Assembly (NCBI RefSeq): GCF_016097555.1
Contig: NC_054706.1
Span: forward strand, 44,332,265 to 44,396,264
DNA length: 64,000 nucleotides
Direction of reading: 5' to 3'
Source of the DNA: Gigantopelta aegis
Lineage: Eukaryota > Mollusca > Gastropoda > Neomphalida > Peltospiridae
Below are positions 46,474-58,729 of the stretch, in pieces. How positions within the stretch are numbered: the stretch's first letter is position 1; each line of letters begins with the position of its first letter. The notes below the pieces were generated by a model. The model worked only from the letters and a program-made list of their open reading frames with translations, ran no database searches and was not told the DNA's origin. A program made the position numbers and the translations under genes.

Positions 46474-47340
46474 TTTTGTCTTATTATTTCCTATTCACTT
46501 TGTAACATTTAATTCCACAAAATTAGATACAATGTAGCTTACTTGTGATTCTTTAAAATATATTTAACAATAAAAACATTTGTACCACGCTTTGGTGTTG
46601 GTTTCTTTGATCTTGTACACTATATAGTTAAACCATGGGCATGTCTAATAAGCTAAATTTTAGCAATTGCTGAATGGCTGAAGAAAGCTTGGGAATTGGG
46701 AATTGGGAAATTGTTTAATGTGCATATTCAGAGCAAGCTGTTGTAGTGCACGCCTGTCCTGGGTACAATTACCGGCCTCAGCCAGCCAGTTCTTCCGTCC
46801 AGGACAGGAAAGGGTTGGGGTGGTTGAAGGAGGGACCGCCTGCACTGGCAGGTGCAAGGGAGCACCAGCAGTCCAACCGTAGTCGGTAACAGGCGGGAGG
46901 TGGTATGGTGCTATGTAATTTAGAATGTCCCGTAGGATTAAGCCAAAGGGAAATGAGTGTGCATTTTGATGAAGGAAGTTTGGAGCAATTTTGATGGTCG
47001 TTCTAAAAATAAAAGGTAGGGAGCTACGTATAGGTTTGGATTTTAGTAGGCCGAGAGTAGCTGCTAGTTAAGACCTGTGGATGATGAGGTGTCTCCCTAG
47101 GATCTCTTCTGATTGTGGCTTATAATAAAAGTGAAGAAAGCTATGCCTACAAGCTACATGTAATGCAGCGGGAAGTAAATTAGAACATTGTTTTAAAGAG
47201 GAACACTTTCATTAGAACTACATTAGTGATAAAGTTACAATATAAATTTGTAAAAATAAATATATTTAATTTTTTTCAAAAGAAAAAACTAAATTTAAAT
47301 ATCAAATAATTTCCACTTCATTTTCCATTACATGACTGAC

Positions 47341-47369
47341 ACAGGCGTAGGAAGGTGCCAAAAAGTGGG

Positions 47370-47424
<55 letters not shown>

Positions 47425-47480
47425 AACATAAAAACCATCACTGCTGGTACAAAGTGGGGGCACATGCCCCCTCCTACAAG
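47341..47480. mobile_element. Small element with AGGCGTAGGAAGGTGCC end around (CA)n
   Basis: Shares its left end and the AAACCATCACTGC interior with the element at 25832. Here the microsatellite is (CA)n, 47372-47421, and the right end is CCCCTCCTAC. It is followed by ACAGACGGATGTATGGACAG and CGCCATACCATAATACGA, words also found at 45160-45240. Confidence 0.55.
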
Positions 47481-47899
47481 AAAAAGTTAACAGACGGATG
47501 TATGGACAGGCGTACAGATGGACAGATGGATGGACATCGCCATACCATAATACGACTGGCGTATAAAAAGGGCACCTGCAGTACTGAGTCATTCAACGAC
47601 TGCAATAACCAGGTCAAACTAGAAGGATCTCTGGTAAAAGGATGAGGTAACTACCATGTATACAATGTATATTATTGTTTTGTTTTGTTATACATTTTTA
47701 ATACATTATAACCACATTATACACTTTGTAACACTAATTTCTTTATTTCTAATGCTACAACTAACTACAGATGTAAACTTTGTAACATTTTAGCTTCAAC
47801 AGACAAGATATAATGAATCTAGTTTCTTCATTTCCAAGGGTGGATTATGGGGGGTTTTCTAGTTGCTCTGAAACCCCCCTCCAGTTCTCTCTGTCCCTC

Positions 47900-47970
47900 C
47901 ATCTCCCCCCATCCCTCCCTCCCTCCCTCCCTCCCTCCCTCCCTCTCTCCCTCTCTCTCTCTCTCTCTGA
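47900..47970. repeat. (CCCT)n/(CT)n microsatellite
   Basis: About ten CCCT units grade into CT. Confidence 0.95.
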
Positions 47971-48040
47971 GGTATCCTGTAAAATTTATAATTTCAAATT
48001 ATAAACATTTACATATTGTTTCGGAAACTACTTAACCTAA

Positions 48041-48496
48041 AGCATAATCTGCTCCTGATATCTAAAATTCCTGCTAAAACCAGATGTATGCACTTTGTAA
48101 GACTATTTTAACACTTGATACAATATGTAATCTTACTTGTGTTTCTTTATCTCTGAAATCCCATTCCTGCTAAAACCACACTGTGTAACACTGTTTTAAC
48201 AGACTCGATACAATGTGTAATCTTACTTGTGTTTCTTTATCTCTGAAATCCCATTCCTGCTAGAACCACACTGTGTAACACTGTTTTAACAGACTCGATA
48301 CAATGTGTAATCTTACTTGTGTTTCTTTATCTCTGAAATCCCATTCCTGCTAGAACCACACTGTGTAACACTGTTTTAACAGACTGCATACAATGTATAA
48401 TCTTACTTGTGTTTCTTTATCTCTGAAATCCCATTCCTGCTAGAACCACACTGTGTAACACTGTTTTAACAGACTCGATACAATGTGTAATCTTAC
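48041..48496 (-). repeat. 90-bp minisatellite containing the end of PKG exon E and its splice donor
   Basis: Donor-containing words TCTTACTTGTGTTTCTTTAT occur at 48131, 48221, 48311, 48401 and finally 48491, the true exon E junction, spaced exactly 90 bp. In minus sense each intronic unit reads ...TAGCAG, GAATGGGATTTCAGAGATAA, AGAAACACAA, GTAAGA. This is the last 30 bp of coding sequence of exon E with an AG in front and the donor behind. A partial, more diverged unit lacking the donor precedes the first (about 48041-48120). Confidence 0.9.
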
Positions 48497-48682
48497 TTGT
48501 GTTTCTTTATCTCTGAAATGCCATTCTTGCCATATCCTAGTCTCTCGGAAGGATTGTCGCGACAAAGTTTCTTGATGAGAGTGTGTGCACTGCGGCCAAT
48601 CTTTCGCGGGAATTCTATCACATCGATGCCTTTGAGAATAATGTTGTACGTCTTCATGGGGTCAGACCCAGTAAACGGTGGA
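48497..48682 (-). CDS. PRKG1: PKG exon E
   Basis: 186 bp encoding [20 protein letters not shown], then [20 protein letters not shown] and [20 protein letters not shown] then H(K). RDNPSERLG is the PKG signature in the lower kinase lobe. Acceptor TTGTATAG, donor AA|GTAAGA. Its last 30-35 bp are duplicated in the array just downstream. Confidence 0.95.
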
Positions 48683-49610
48683 CTATACAACAGAAGATAC
48701 ATACAGAATCAAAACAATCTGGGTGACATTAATTCACACAAAGATCTTTATAATATTTAACATATAAAAATACATCAAATCTCTACCAAAATTTCTTTTC
48801 AAAACATTTTCCTTCTCACTTCTTTTAATATCATAAAAAACAGAACACCACAAAACTATGACGTAAGACCAATCAGGGTTCGAAACTCACCAAAAAATAT
48901 GGTGGCCTAAAAACTAATCATGCATGTTGACAAATTATAGTAAGTGAATCACGAGCAAGATTTTAATGTAGAATACAAATATTAATTTAGTGTCTCATGT
49001 GTTATAGCACTAAAGAAGATATTATTTGGGTGACTAACACCATTATTTTTTTAATATTTAAGTCGCCCAAACAGGACATAGGTCGCATTTGGCGACTTGG
49101 CCACAGGCCGTTTCGAGCCCTGCTGATGAACTAAAATGACAGACACAGTACCAGTATACATCACAGCTACATGTGAAGGTAATGACAGGTTACACTTGAC
49201 TGAACAGTGACACATATGACAGGTAGAAATACATACTGGTAAAACTCCTATCTTTTCCCGATTCAAATTAACCACACCCTTGGGATTCTATCTCGATATT
49301 CAGATTAGACACATATATACAAAAATATTTATGTGAAAACTATTAATTGACTGCAAAATCATTACACTGATATCATATATTTAAATTATCACCCCTAGAC
49401 TCTGCTGTGGGTTCAGCATAAGCTGAATCCAGATGTTCTGGTTTTCTCCGTGGCAAATTAAATGTTGGGCGCCATCTGTAACCCTCACTCGGTTGAAATA
49501 CAATGAAAAGTCAACATGTCTATGTGGGTCCTACAGAATTTATTCTGTTGCCTTCAGGAAGTACACAGCCATGTACTTGGCAACCAATAATACTTATGTA
49601 ACATCCATAC

Positions 49611-49774
49611 CTTCCTGTGAGCAGTTCATACATCAGGATCCCTAGGGACCAGTAATCTACAGCATGGTCATGCCCCTTGTTGAGAATAATTTCCGGGGCC
49701 ACATATTCCGGAGTTCCACAGAACGTCCAGGTCTTTTTACCCATGCCAACCCTTTTGGCAAACCCAAAATCAAC
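49611..49774 (-). CDS. PRKG1: PKG exon D (DFG, activation loop, APE)
   Basis: 164 bp encoding [20 protein letters not shown], then [20 protein letters not shown] and [14 protein letters not shown]. It contains the magnesium-binding DFG, the activation-loop Thr and the APE motif. Acceptor TTATTTTAG, donor AAG|GTATGG. Confidence 0.95.
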
Positions 49775-49805
49775 CTAAAATAAAATATTGATATCATATT
49801 AAGAG

Positions 49806-50628
49806 ATAAAACAATGACAGATTGCAGATACTGCTTTAAATATATACACTACGGTAATTATATCTTACTGACTAACAGATAAAACAATGACAGATTGCAG
49901 ATACTGCTTTAAATATATACACTACGGTAATTATATCTTACTGACTAACAGATAAAACAATGACAGATTGCAGATACTGCTTTAAATATATACACTACGG
50001 TAATTATATCTTACTGACTAACAGATAAAACAACGACAGATTGCAGATACTGCTTTAAATATATACACTACGGTAATTATATCTTACTGACTTACAGATA
50101 AAACAACGACAGATTGCAGATACTGCTTTAAATATATACACTACGGTAATTATATCTTACTGACTCACAGATAAAACAACGACAGATTGCAGATACTGCT
50201 TTAAATATATACACTACGGTAATTATATCTTACTGACTCACAGATAAAACAACGACAGATTGCAGATACTGCTTTAAATATATACACTACGGTAATTATA
50301 TCTTACTGACTGACAGATAAAACAACGACAGATTGCAGATACTGCTTTAAATATATACACTACGGTAATTATATCTTACTGACTGACAGATAAAACAACG
50401 ACAGATAAAACAACGACAGATTGCAGATACTGCTTTAAATATATACACTACGGTAATTATATCTTACTGACTGACAGATAAAACAACGACAGATTGCAGA
50501 TACTGCTTTAAATATATACACTACGGTAATTATATCTTACTGACTAACAGACAAAACAATGACAGATTGCAGATACTGCTTTAAATATATACACTACGGT
50601 AATTATATCTTACTGACTTACTGTGAGC
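49806..50628. repeat. 73-bp minisatellite, about 11 units
   Basis: Units ATAAAACAATGACAGATTGC, AGATACTGCTTTAAATATAT, ACACTACGGTAATTATATCT then TACTGACTAACAG. Early units differ from later ones at single bases (AATGAC/AACGAC), and one unit has a 15-bp internal duplication near 50400. It starts about 30 bp upstream of the exon D acceptor. In minus sense each unit carries CAGTAAGATA, a donor-like word. Confidence 0.95.
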
Positions 50629-51015
50629 GCAATGGTAGCTTTATGGATTAACTGGCCTCAGTCTGTTTTAGTTATATAATCCTAAATCTGATACTGTTGG
50701 AACCAAGGTCAGTAGTAGTAAAATTAGATCAACAAATGTTAAACATTCCTATTTCCTTTATCTTAATCAAAATGTAACTTCTCACTGCAAAAGTAATATG
50801 CACAATGAGTGTAAAATATGACCGCAAAATTAATGAGGAACAAGTTATAAATTTGGCTGCAAATTAATATGTAAATAAGAATGAATAACATCACTTGTTT
50901 ACATCTGAACTCATTTGAACAATCGGTTTTTACTTGACCTATATTTTTTCCTGAATTGTTTTCAAATAAATTATCTGTCACATACTAGGTAATGATGGTG
51001 TATTGGAAATCAATG

Positions 51016-51040
51016 CCCCCCCCCCCCCCCCCCCCCCCCC
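51016..51040. repeat. 25-C homopolymer in PKG intron
   Basis: Uninterrupted C-run; on the coding strand it is a G-run of 25. Confidence 0.9.
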
Positions 51041-51377
51041 AAAGTCTCTTTAATGATCACACACTGTTAAATTCAATATTTGTGGGTGCAGACATCTTGA
51101 AAATTATCAGTACGCTGGTTGGTCAGTTAATTAGCATGTGATTATTTGTTATACTGACCACATCTGACATATGTGGCAATACTGATCGACTTTCAACTGT
51201 GGATTGGGAATCATTAAAATTTCTGGCGGTGCTAAAAGAATACCAGCAGTCAGGACTATTCCAGAAGTGGTGTACACAGCACACATATTAACACTGACCA
51301 GACTATCAAGACAAGGTTACTGCAGAAACTGTGTGCACTGTGCGTGCCTCGGGTTGGCATAAAACAATGGAACTGAC

Positions 51378-51519
51378 CAGCTTGATGAATCCATTATTGT
51401 CCAGTAGAAGGTTTTCTGGCTTCAGATCTCGGTAGATGATGCCCTTACTGTGCAGAAACTCAAACGCTTCCAGAACACAGGCCACGGAGAACCGGGTCAT
51501 ATTGTCGTCAAAACTGCCT
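51378..51519 (-). CDS. PRKG1: PKG exon C (catalytic loop)
   Basis: 142 bp encoding [20 protein letters not shown], then [20 protein letters not shown] and [15 protein letters not shown] is the catalytic loop with the proton-acceptor Asp. Acceptor TGTTTTCAG, donor CTG|GTCAGT. Confidence 0.95.
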
Positions 51520-51566
51520 CTGAAAACAGTCAACCAGTAGAGTCTCACTGGCACAGTCATCAAAGT

Positions 51567-51868
51567 TAAAGTTAGTTTGCTTTGTTTATTGACACCACTA
51601 AAGCACATTGATTTATTAATCATTGGCTAGTGGATGTCAAACATTTGGTAATTCTGACATATAGTCTTAAAGATGAAACCTACATTTCACCCCATTAGAA
51701 GCCAGGGATCTTTTATATGCATTATCCCACAGACTGGATAACACATAACACGGCCTTTGATATACCAGTTGTGGTTCATTGGCTGGAATGAGAAATAACC
51801 CAATGGGCCCACCAACGGGGATCGATCCTAGACCAGACTGCACATCGAGCGAGCCTTTACCACTGTCC
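51567..51868 (-). mobile_element. SINE, head type 2 with tail type 2
   Basis: It has the same orientation as the PKG gene and ends 47 bp upstream of the exon C acceptor. Tail CACTAGCCAATGATTAATAA, core TATCAAAGGCCGTGTTATGT, head shortened (AGTGGTAAAGGCTCGC). Confidence 0.85.
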
Positions 51869-52482
51869 CCATTACATTCATGATGCAGTCCCTTGGAATA
51901 TCCCCCCCTCCCCCCCAACACACACTCTCCCAACCTATTTTTGAGAAATATCTTTAAAAATGTACTATACAATACCAGTGAGTCCTCATACAAAAGGTGT
52001 TTGCCCTATTCTTTATAAATGTCCTGCATCTACCACTTCATCTATAACATACATTTCACCTGTTATATAAGGGATCATCTGTAACCTGCCGAAAGGGGCA
52101 GGGGGTAAAACATATTGGATGAAATTTATGAAGCCTGTTTTTCTTAAATGCAGGTGTTTAAGCATTGTACATGCATCTAGTTAGACATGGGCAAGGCATA
52201 AACAGGACTTGTAAATTCAGACCAGTATGTCGATAAAATACCAGAAATGGGAAGTGTCAAAAAACATTTTTTTTTTTTTTAGTTTGTTTTATTATAAAAT
52301 GTAGTTATAGCTATGACAGAAGAACGTTTGTGATAGATACAACAACTTCTTACTCTCCTGGTGAAGATATAGCGGTGTCATACAAATTTCGTACGCACCA
52401 CCAGGTGCGTATTACAAACTGTATTTTGATTTGTCAACAGGGAACAGCAACCTTATTATCATTGTATCTATTGCACAATAAG

Positions 52483-52749
52483 GTGTCGTAGCCCAGTGGT
52501 AAAGTGCTCGCTTGATGCGCGGTTGGTCTGTGGGCCCACTGGGCTATTTGTTGTTCCAGCCAGTGTACCACGACTGGTATATCAAAGGCATGGTATGTGC
52601 TATCCTGTCTGTGGGATGGTGCATATAAAAAATCCCTTGCTACTAATGGAAAAATGTAGCACGTTTCCTCTAAAATCTAAATGTCAAAATGACATCTAAT
52701 AGCCGATGATTAATAAATCGATGTGCTCTACTGGTTGTTTAAGAAAAAC
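52483..52749 (+). mobile_element. SINE, head type 2 with tail type 2
   Basis: Head GTGTCGTAGCCCAGTGGTAA then AGTGCTCGCTTGATGC. The B-box segment is shortened (GGTCTGTGGGCCC). Core GGTATGTGCTATCCTGTCTG, tail AATAGCCGATGATTAATAAA. Confidence 0.85.
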
Positions 52750-52862
52750 CTCCAAATGCCCCTCCCCCTCATTACACAATAAATGTTTTACAGTGCAGTA
52801 TTAAACTAATTATATAAGTGTCCAGGAAAAATGTAGACAAAATAGTCTGCTAGTGTCATATT

Positions 52863-52895
<33 letters not shown>

Positions 52896-53427
52896 GGTCC
52901 AGACTACACTATGCCACTGCACCATCTGGAAGTACTTGTCTGAGGTATGATGGGCCACAGGATCAACTGATATAAACAGGGCTGCAGAAAGTGCTCTCCC
53001 ACTTGCCAAACAAGAGTAACAATCCTGACAGACGAGTTAAAAAATGCAACTACTAGTCCAACAGGCAATCTGTCTTTTTCTGACTAATTATTATTATTAT
53101 TTGTTTTTTGCAATGAATACACAACTCCGCATCAGCCATGCCAGAATTCCAAACCATTCAAAACAAATGGTTTGGAATAATCACAAAATACACAACAATA
53201 TTGGTACATGTACTGCATTGCCAATAAATGACTTCGGAGTTCCAAACTGCACTAGCGCAACATCCCAGAAACGAGTTATAGAGCAAACGGAACTGCACCA
53301 AACGGCCCCAAACAAAAATGGAACCAAACTGGACAAAACGGAACTTAGTGTTAACTAAAGCGGCACCACAATCTATGGCTTTATGGCTAAAACGGAACAA
53401 AATATTTATCAATGTATGGCTAAAACA

Positions 53428-53820
53428 GAAAGAAAGAAAGAAATGTTTTATTTAATGACACATTCAACACATTTTATTTACGGTTATATGACGTCAGACA
53501 TATGGTTAAGGACCACAAAGATTTTGAGAGGAAACCTGCTGTCGCCATTACATGGGCTAGTCTTTCTGATTAGCAGCAAGGGATCTTTTATTTGTGCTTC
53601 CCACAGGCAGGATAGCACAAACCATGGCCTTTGTTGAACCAGTTTTGGATCACTGGTCGGTGCAAGTGGTTTACACCTACCCATTGAGCCTTGCGGAGCA
53701 CTCACTCAGGGTTTGGAGTCGGTATCTGGATTAAAAATCCCATGCCTCAACTGGGATCCGAACCCAGTACCTACCAGCCTGTAGACTAATAGCCTAACCA
53801 CGATGCCACTGAGGCCGGTT
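53428..53820 (-). mobile_element. Full-length SINE, head type 1 with tail type 1, with 12-bp target duplication
   Basis: In minus reading: head GGCCTCAGTGGCATCGTGGT, B box GGGTTCGGATCCCAG, core CCATGGTTTGTGCTATCCTG, tail ending AATAAAACATTTCTTTCTTT. TGGCTAAAACAG flanks it on both sides (53417-53428 and 53820-53831), a clean target-site duplication, so the full boundaries are known. Confidence 0.92.
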
Positions 53821-54829
53821 GGCTAAAACAGTACCAGAATCATTACAGGTCATGAACGATATCTTCAATAAAACAACAGCTATATTAATCATTTATTACT
53901 TTGTTTTATTTTGATGTCTATAGTATTAGCAGCTAGCTGGAAGTCAGTGAAATGCAGACAATCGTAACTAAGCTGCCACCGTAACAAACATTTGTTTTGT
54001 TATCTTCAAAATGCAGTCCACAGGTGTTTACAGAAAATGTGTTGTTTACACCATTTTCGCAAATACATTGAAATGAAGAGAGGGTACTGTTTTCATCAAA
54101 ACATTGGAGGTGCATTATAGCCAAATTGGATCTGTTTTAGCCAACCAAAATGGCTTCGTTTTGGTAGTGGTTCTGATTTTGACTATAGTAGAAATCTGGC
54201 AGGCTAGTAAAGTTTAGTTGGTTCTGGTCCTGCAGGCGAGTTAAATATTTTCCATTTTTGTACCCTTGCATAAAACAACAAAACTATTTAGAAAGTTTTG
54301 TCATTTTAAAACATTATTTTGATAAACCCGAATTAAAAATATGAGAAGTATACCATTAACTTAGCCTGTTAAAGACATTTGCATAGATGTTGCCAATCCA
54401 AACAAATATATTTAAAAGACTGAGTCATCATTAACATTGATTGTTTACTCGTGGGTGATCGAGGCAAATGTAGCTCAGAAGAGCATACACATGTACCTGA
54501 GATTTGATGTACCTAATGGGTCAACCGAGTAGTCAATCCTATGACATATGCAACACATTTTAGATGTGTGCCAAAAACCCCATCAAGTACATCACTGATA
54601 CCTACCATTAAAAATTATTTCTTAAAAAAACCTTACATCAAATTGGGCACAAGGTATTTTTAGCATAAATTGTAAGTTCCCCTCATTATTTATTTATTTA
54701 TTAGGGTCAGAATTAATATATATTTAACACCTAAAAGTTCCTGACTGAGAAAAACAAGAAAGTAGACTTACACATCCCATCAGTAGTAGTCTGACTCAGA
54801 GCAGCAGGGTTTTACTTGCCAGTGTAGAC

Positions 54830-55720
54830 CCCCCCCCCCCCCAACATAAATCACTGCACATTCATCTGCGTTCATGAACACCTCATCTCTTCGAAATACT
54901 AAGGAACATATTCCCTGCACTAGAACAGGATTTCAAATACACAGCAAGTAAATTACATCCTACACTCCCTCCCCACACACTAGAACAGGATTTCAAATAC
55001 ACAGCAAGTAAACTACATCCTAAACTCCCTCCCCACACACTAGAACAGGATTTCCAATACACAACAAGTAAACTACATCCTACACTCCCTCCCCACACAC
55101 TAGAACAGGATTTCAAATACACAGCAAGTAAACTACATCCTAAACTCCCTCCCCACACACTAGAACAGGATTTCAAATACACAGCAAGTAAACTACATCC
55201 TAGACCCACACACAGTAGAAGAGAATTTCAAATACACAGCAAGTGAACCACATCCTCAATTCCCCCCCCCCCCCCCCCCCCACACTAGAAGAGAATTTCG
55301 AATACACAGCAAGTGAACTACATCCTAGACTCCCTCCTCACACACTAGAAGAGAATTTCAAATAAACAGTAACTGAACCACATCCTCGACCCCCCCCCCC
55401 CCCCCATACACACACACACTCTAGAAGAGAATTTCAAATAAACAGTAAGTGAACTACATCCTAGACTCCCTCCCCACACACTAGAAGATACTTTCAAATA
55501 AACAGTAAGTGAACCACATCCTCGACCCCCCCCCCCCCCACACACACACACTAGAAGAGAATTTCAAATAAACAGTAAGTGAACCACATCCTCGACCTCC
55601 CCCCCCCACACACACACTAGAAGAGAATTTCAAATACACAGCAAGTGAACCACATCCTTGACCCCCCCCCACACACTAGAACAGGATTTCAAATACACAG
55701 CAAGTGAACCACATCCTCGA
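54830..55720. repeat. About 60-bp minisatellite with expanding poly-C, about 13 units
   Basis: Units CACTAGAACAGGATTTCAAA, TACACAGCAAGTAAACTACA and TCCTACACTCCCTCCCCACA. In later units the CCCTCCCC part has grown into C-runs of different length (about 55263-55280, 55391-55405, 55526-55539). On the coding strand these are G-runs. It ends about 205 bp from exon B. Confidence 0.9.
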
Positions 55721-55770
55721 CACCAAATTAACCAGAGATTAATGAGGTTCTGGGGTGGTGTTAATTACCA

Positions 55771-55890
55771 GGGGCCTAATTCACTAAACTCTCGCAACTT
55801 TGCGATATCGCAGTGCAATGCTAAAAGACTTGCAAAGAGGATGCTTTGTTGTCTAACAAAGCCTAAGAGAGCTTTGTGAATTAAGCCCCA
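55771..55890. mobile_element. Hairpin element, family H2 (copy 2, complete)
   Basis: GGGGCCTAATTCACTAA at the left and TTTGTGAATTAAGCCCC at the right are inverted. The interior matches the copy at 13645 (CGCAACTTTGCGATATCGCA, GCTAAAAGACTTGCAAAGAG). It sits about 30 bp downstream of the exon B donor in the PKG gene. Confidence 0.75.
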
Positions 55891-55925
55891 GTTCTTTACT
55901 GACCTGTTCTATAGAAAGTACTTAC

Positions 55926-56015
55926 TTGTCTCTGAGGATTGTCCACAACTCCCCACCTAGACAGGCCTCCATCAGCATGTACACAAACTTCTTGTCTTTA
56001 TACGTACAATACAAC
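55926..56015 (-). CDS. PRKG1: PKG exon B
   Basis: 90 bp encoding [20 protein letters not shown] then GELWTILRD(K). It covers the hinge and start of the large lobe ([17 protein letters not shown] is nearly invariant in PKGs). Acceptor TATTTCAG, donor AA|GTAAGT. Confidence 0.95.
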
Positions 56016-57185
56016 CTGAAATACACAAAACAAATATACACTAATGGCATTGTCCATACTACATTGAAGGATAACTTTCACAATCGAGTAAATTGTATAT
56101 CAGAAAATTTTTGTAATTGTAGAAGTTTAAATTTTTGACGAGTTGTGTGGTTTGATTTAAACTGATCATGGGCCAGTTGTACAAATGTTAGTTAGCTTAA
56201 CCAGTGGTTAAGAGAAATTTCCAAACAAAGGACAGAATTAGTACAAATAGTAATTGAAGACAGGATGTTGACACTTGGTTTAAAACAATCAAACATATCC
56301 ATCCATATTTGAAAACATGACGTTAAAACTTGGTTTAAAACAATCAAACATATCCATCCATATGTAATTACATCTAGAATCAATACAAATAGTAATTGAA
56401 AACATGATGTTTAAACTTGGTTTAAAACAATCAAATGTATCCATCCATATGTAATCACATCTCAAGTTTATTTTGTATTCATATAAAAATAATTAAAAGG
56501 AAACTATTAGACTAACCAAGGGTTAATTTAACTATACTTCGAACAACTGGGCTGATGTGTTTCATTATTATGCAAAAGATGATTTTCAAAATTTACATCC
56601 AGTATTTTGCTGGGTTTAAGAAATCATTCACCAAATTGCCAAACTGGAATTAAAGATCCAGTTTTAAAATTGCATGCTATTTGTGGATCTGTTGCCATTT
56701 TATCTAAATAAAACATGAACTTGGCCACAAATTTTCTTATCAAACTAAATCAGATCAAAACTCTCTTCTTTTTTTTACTGTATCTTATTACAGTTGATAG
56801 ATAAATGAAAATCTTTTTATTTCTCTAAAAATGTTATATAAAGGTGTTTTTTATGCTAATGTCATTTTCCAATCTTAGATGTTTTTGTTGGGTTTCACTG
56901 AAAAATATCTAACAATCAAACATTTTACAAAGTTGATAGTCATATATATATATATTCATTTTATCTAGAGGGAACATCTTCCCATTAAAAGTGCAGCCAA
57001 TCATGTCCTCAGCTCATAAACACTTCAAACATGGTCGTTATGGGAAAGAAATCTCATCTGACTGCCAGATCATCATTAAAGAAATACATGGTGCTGAAAT
57101 GTAATGACTACAACAGAAACAGGCCTTCAGGGCAACAGACACATACCACAGCAGGCATAATGTATCAGAAGAGCAGATGTAAAAC

Positions 57186-57710
57186 ACAGGATAGTAGATA
57201 TAAGGATCAGGGCAGCAGTATAAGGATCAGGGCAGCAGTACGAGGATCGGGGCAGCAGTACGAGGATCGGGCAGCAGTACGAGGATCGGGGCAGCAGGTA
57301 CGAGGATCGGGGCAGCAGGTACGAGGATCGGGGCAGCAGGTACGAGGATCGGGGCAGCAGGTACGAGGATCGGGGCAGCAGGTACGAGGATCGGGGCAGC
57401 AGTACGAGGATCGGGGCAGCAGTACGAGGATCGGGGCAACAGTACGAGGATCGGGGCAGCACTACAAAGATCGGGGCAGCAGGTACAAGGATCGGGGCAG
57501 CAGGTACAAGGATCGGGACAACATGTATAAGGATTGGGGCAGCAGGTGCAAGGATCAGGGCAACAGGTATAAGGATCGGGGCAACAGGTATACGGATCGG
57601 GACAAAATGTATAAGGATTGGGGCAGCAGGTATAAGGATCGGGGCAGCAGGTACAAGGATCAGGATAACATGTATAAATATCAGGGTAGCAGGTATAAGG
57701 ATTAGGGCAG
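57186..57710. repeat. 21-bp minisatellite (ACGAGGATCGGGGCAGCAGGT), about 25 units
   Basis: Repeats of GAGGATCGGGGCAGCAGGTA C, some units 18 or 20 bp, with later units diverging (AAGGATC, GGCAACA). Because 21 is a multiple of three, three long frames stay open (encoding RGSGQQV-type repeats), but these are artefacts inside an intron. Confidence 0.93.
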
Positions 57711-57839
57711 CAGAATCCCAAAAGATGGCCTCTATAGAGAGCTTGCTACTGAACACAATTCAGTCTGTACAGGAGGCTGCTAAATGCAGATTATTTAATA
57801 CATCTATAATATTAGATTTGGGAAAATATTAAGACAACC

Positions 57840-58160
57840 TCTTAAGACAGGTGACTGTTCAATACAGTTCAAGGTATACTATATTAGAAGATTTAGGGCA
57901 AGTAGTAAGTTGACCTCTTCAGACAGGAAGCTGTTCAATACAGTTCAAGTTATACTATATTAGAAGATTTGGGGCAAGTAGTAAGTTGACCTCTTCAGAC
58001 AGGAAGCTGTTCAATACAGTTCAAGTTATACTATATTAGAAGATTTGGGGCAAGTAGTAAGTTGACCTCTTCAGACAGGAAGCTGTTCAATACAGTTCAA
58101 GTTATACTATATTAGAAGATTTGGGGCAAGTAGTAAGTTGACCTCTTCAGACAGGAAGCC
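57840..58160. repeat. About 77-bp minisatellite, about 4 units
   Basis: Units ACCTCTTCAGACAGGAAGCT, GTTCAATACAGTTCAAGTTA, TACTATATTAGAAGATTTGG, GGCAAGTAGTAAGTTG; nearly identical except the first. Confidence 0.9.
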
Positions 58161-58729
58161 ACTTAATATAGGTGGCTACTTGGTAGATTTCACACAAAAG
58201 TTCACATTCTTTGGCCTAAAACAAACATAATCACAGACTTGTCAGACTGGATCAAATTTGCATCCCATCCCATTGATTATCTGCTTTCCAGGATAGCCAT
58301 TCAAGAATGGGATGTAGTCTTATGAAAACTTATACTTGAGGCCCAGAAAAAAGGAACACCAATAAGAAATTGCAATTTTTATATCTACCAAATTATTAAC
58401 AGTAAGAATTCACCTTAATTCACAGTAAAATTACTAATGAAATAATCCATGAATACAAAAACAAAATCTGGTTTCATTTTGTGGAGTGGGAAGCTATGAT
58501 TGTTAAATTTTAATTTCAAAGCAAATGCTAGAAATTGATAAGCAAAACTTTCTAGAAATTAGTCTTGAAATTAGGCTTCTTATTAAATTTGTTCACCAGC
58601 AATGCAAAAGACAGATATGGATCTTTTGCTTGTATATTATCGCTCCTCAAACTGGGGAACATGAATGTGTTTGAAATGACTGTCAAAACATAAATTGAAA
58701 GTAAAACTTGCTTGTGAAATTAATTATCA

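Noticed and set aside
54883-55672. Gly/Ser-rich repeat ORFs
   Set aside because: Translation of the 60-bp minisatellite and its poly-C tracts.
57031-57756. ORFs of 224, 209 and 164 residues over one stretch
   Set aside because: All come from a 21-bp tandem array with 7-codon periodicity in an intron; three overlapping frames are open for the same reason.
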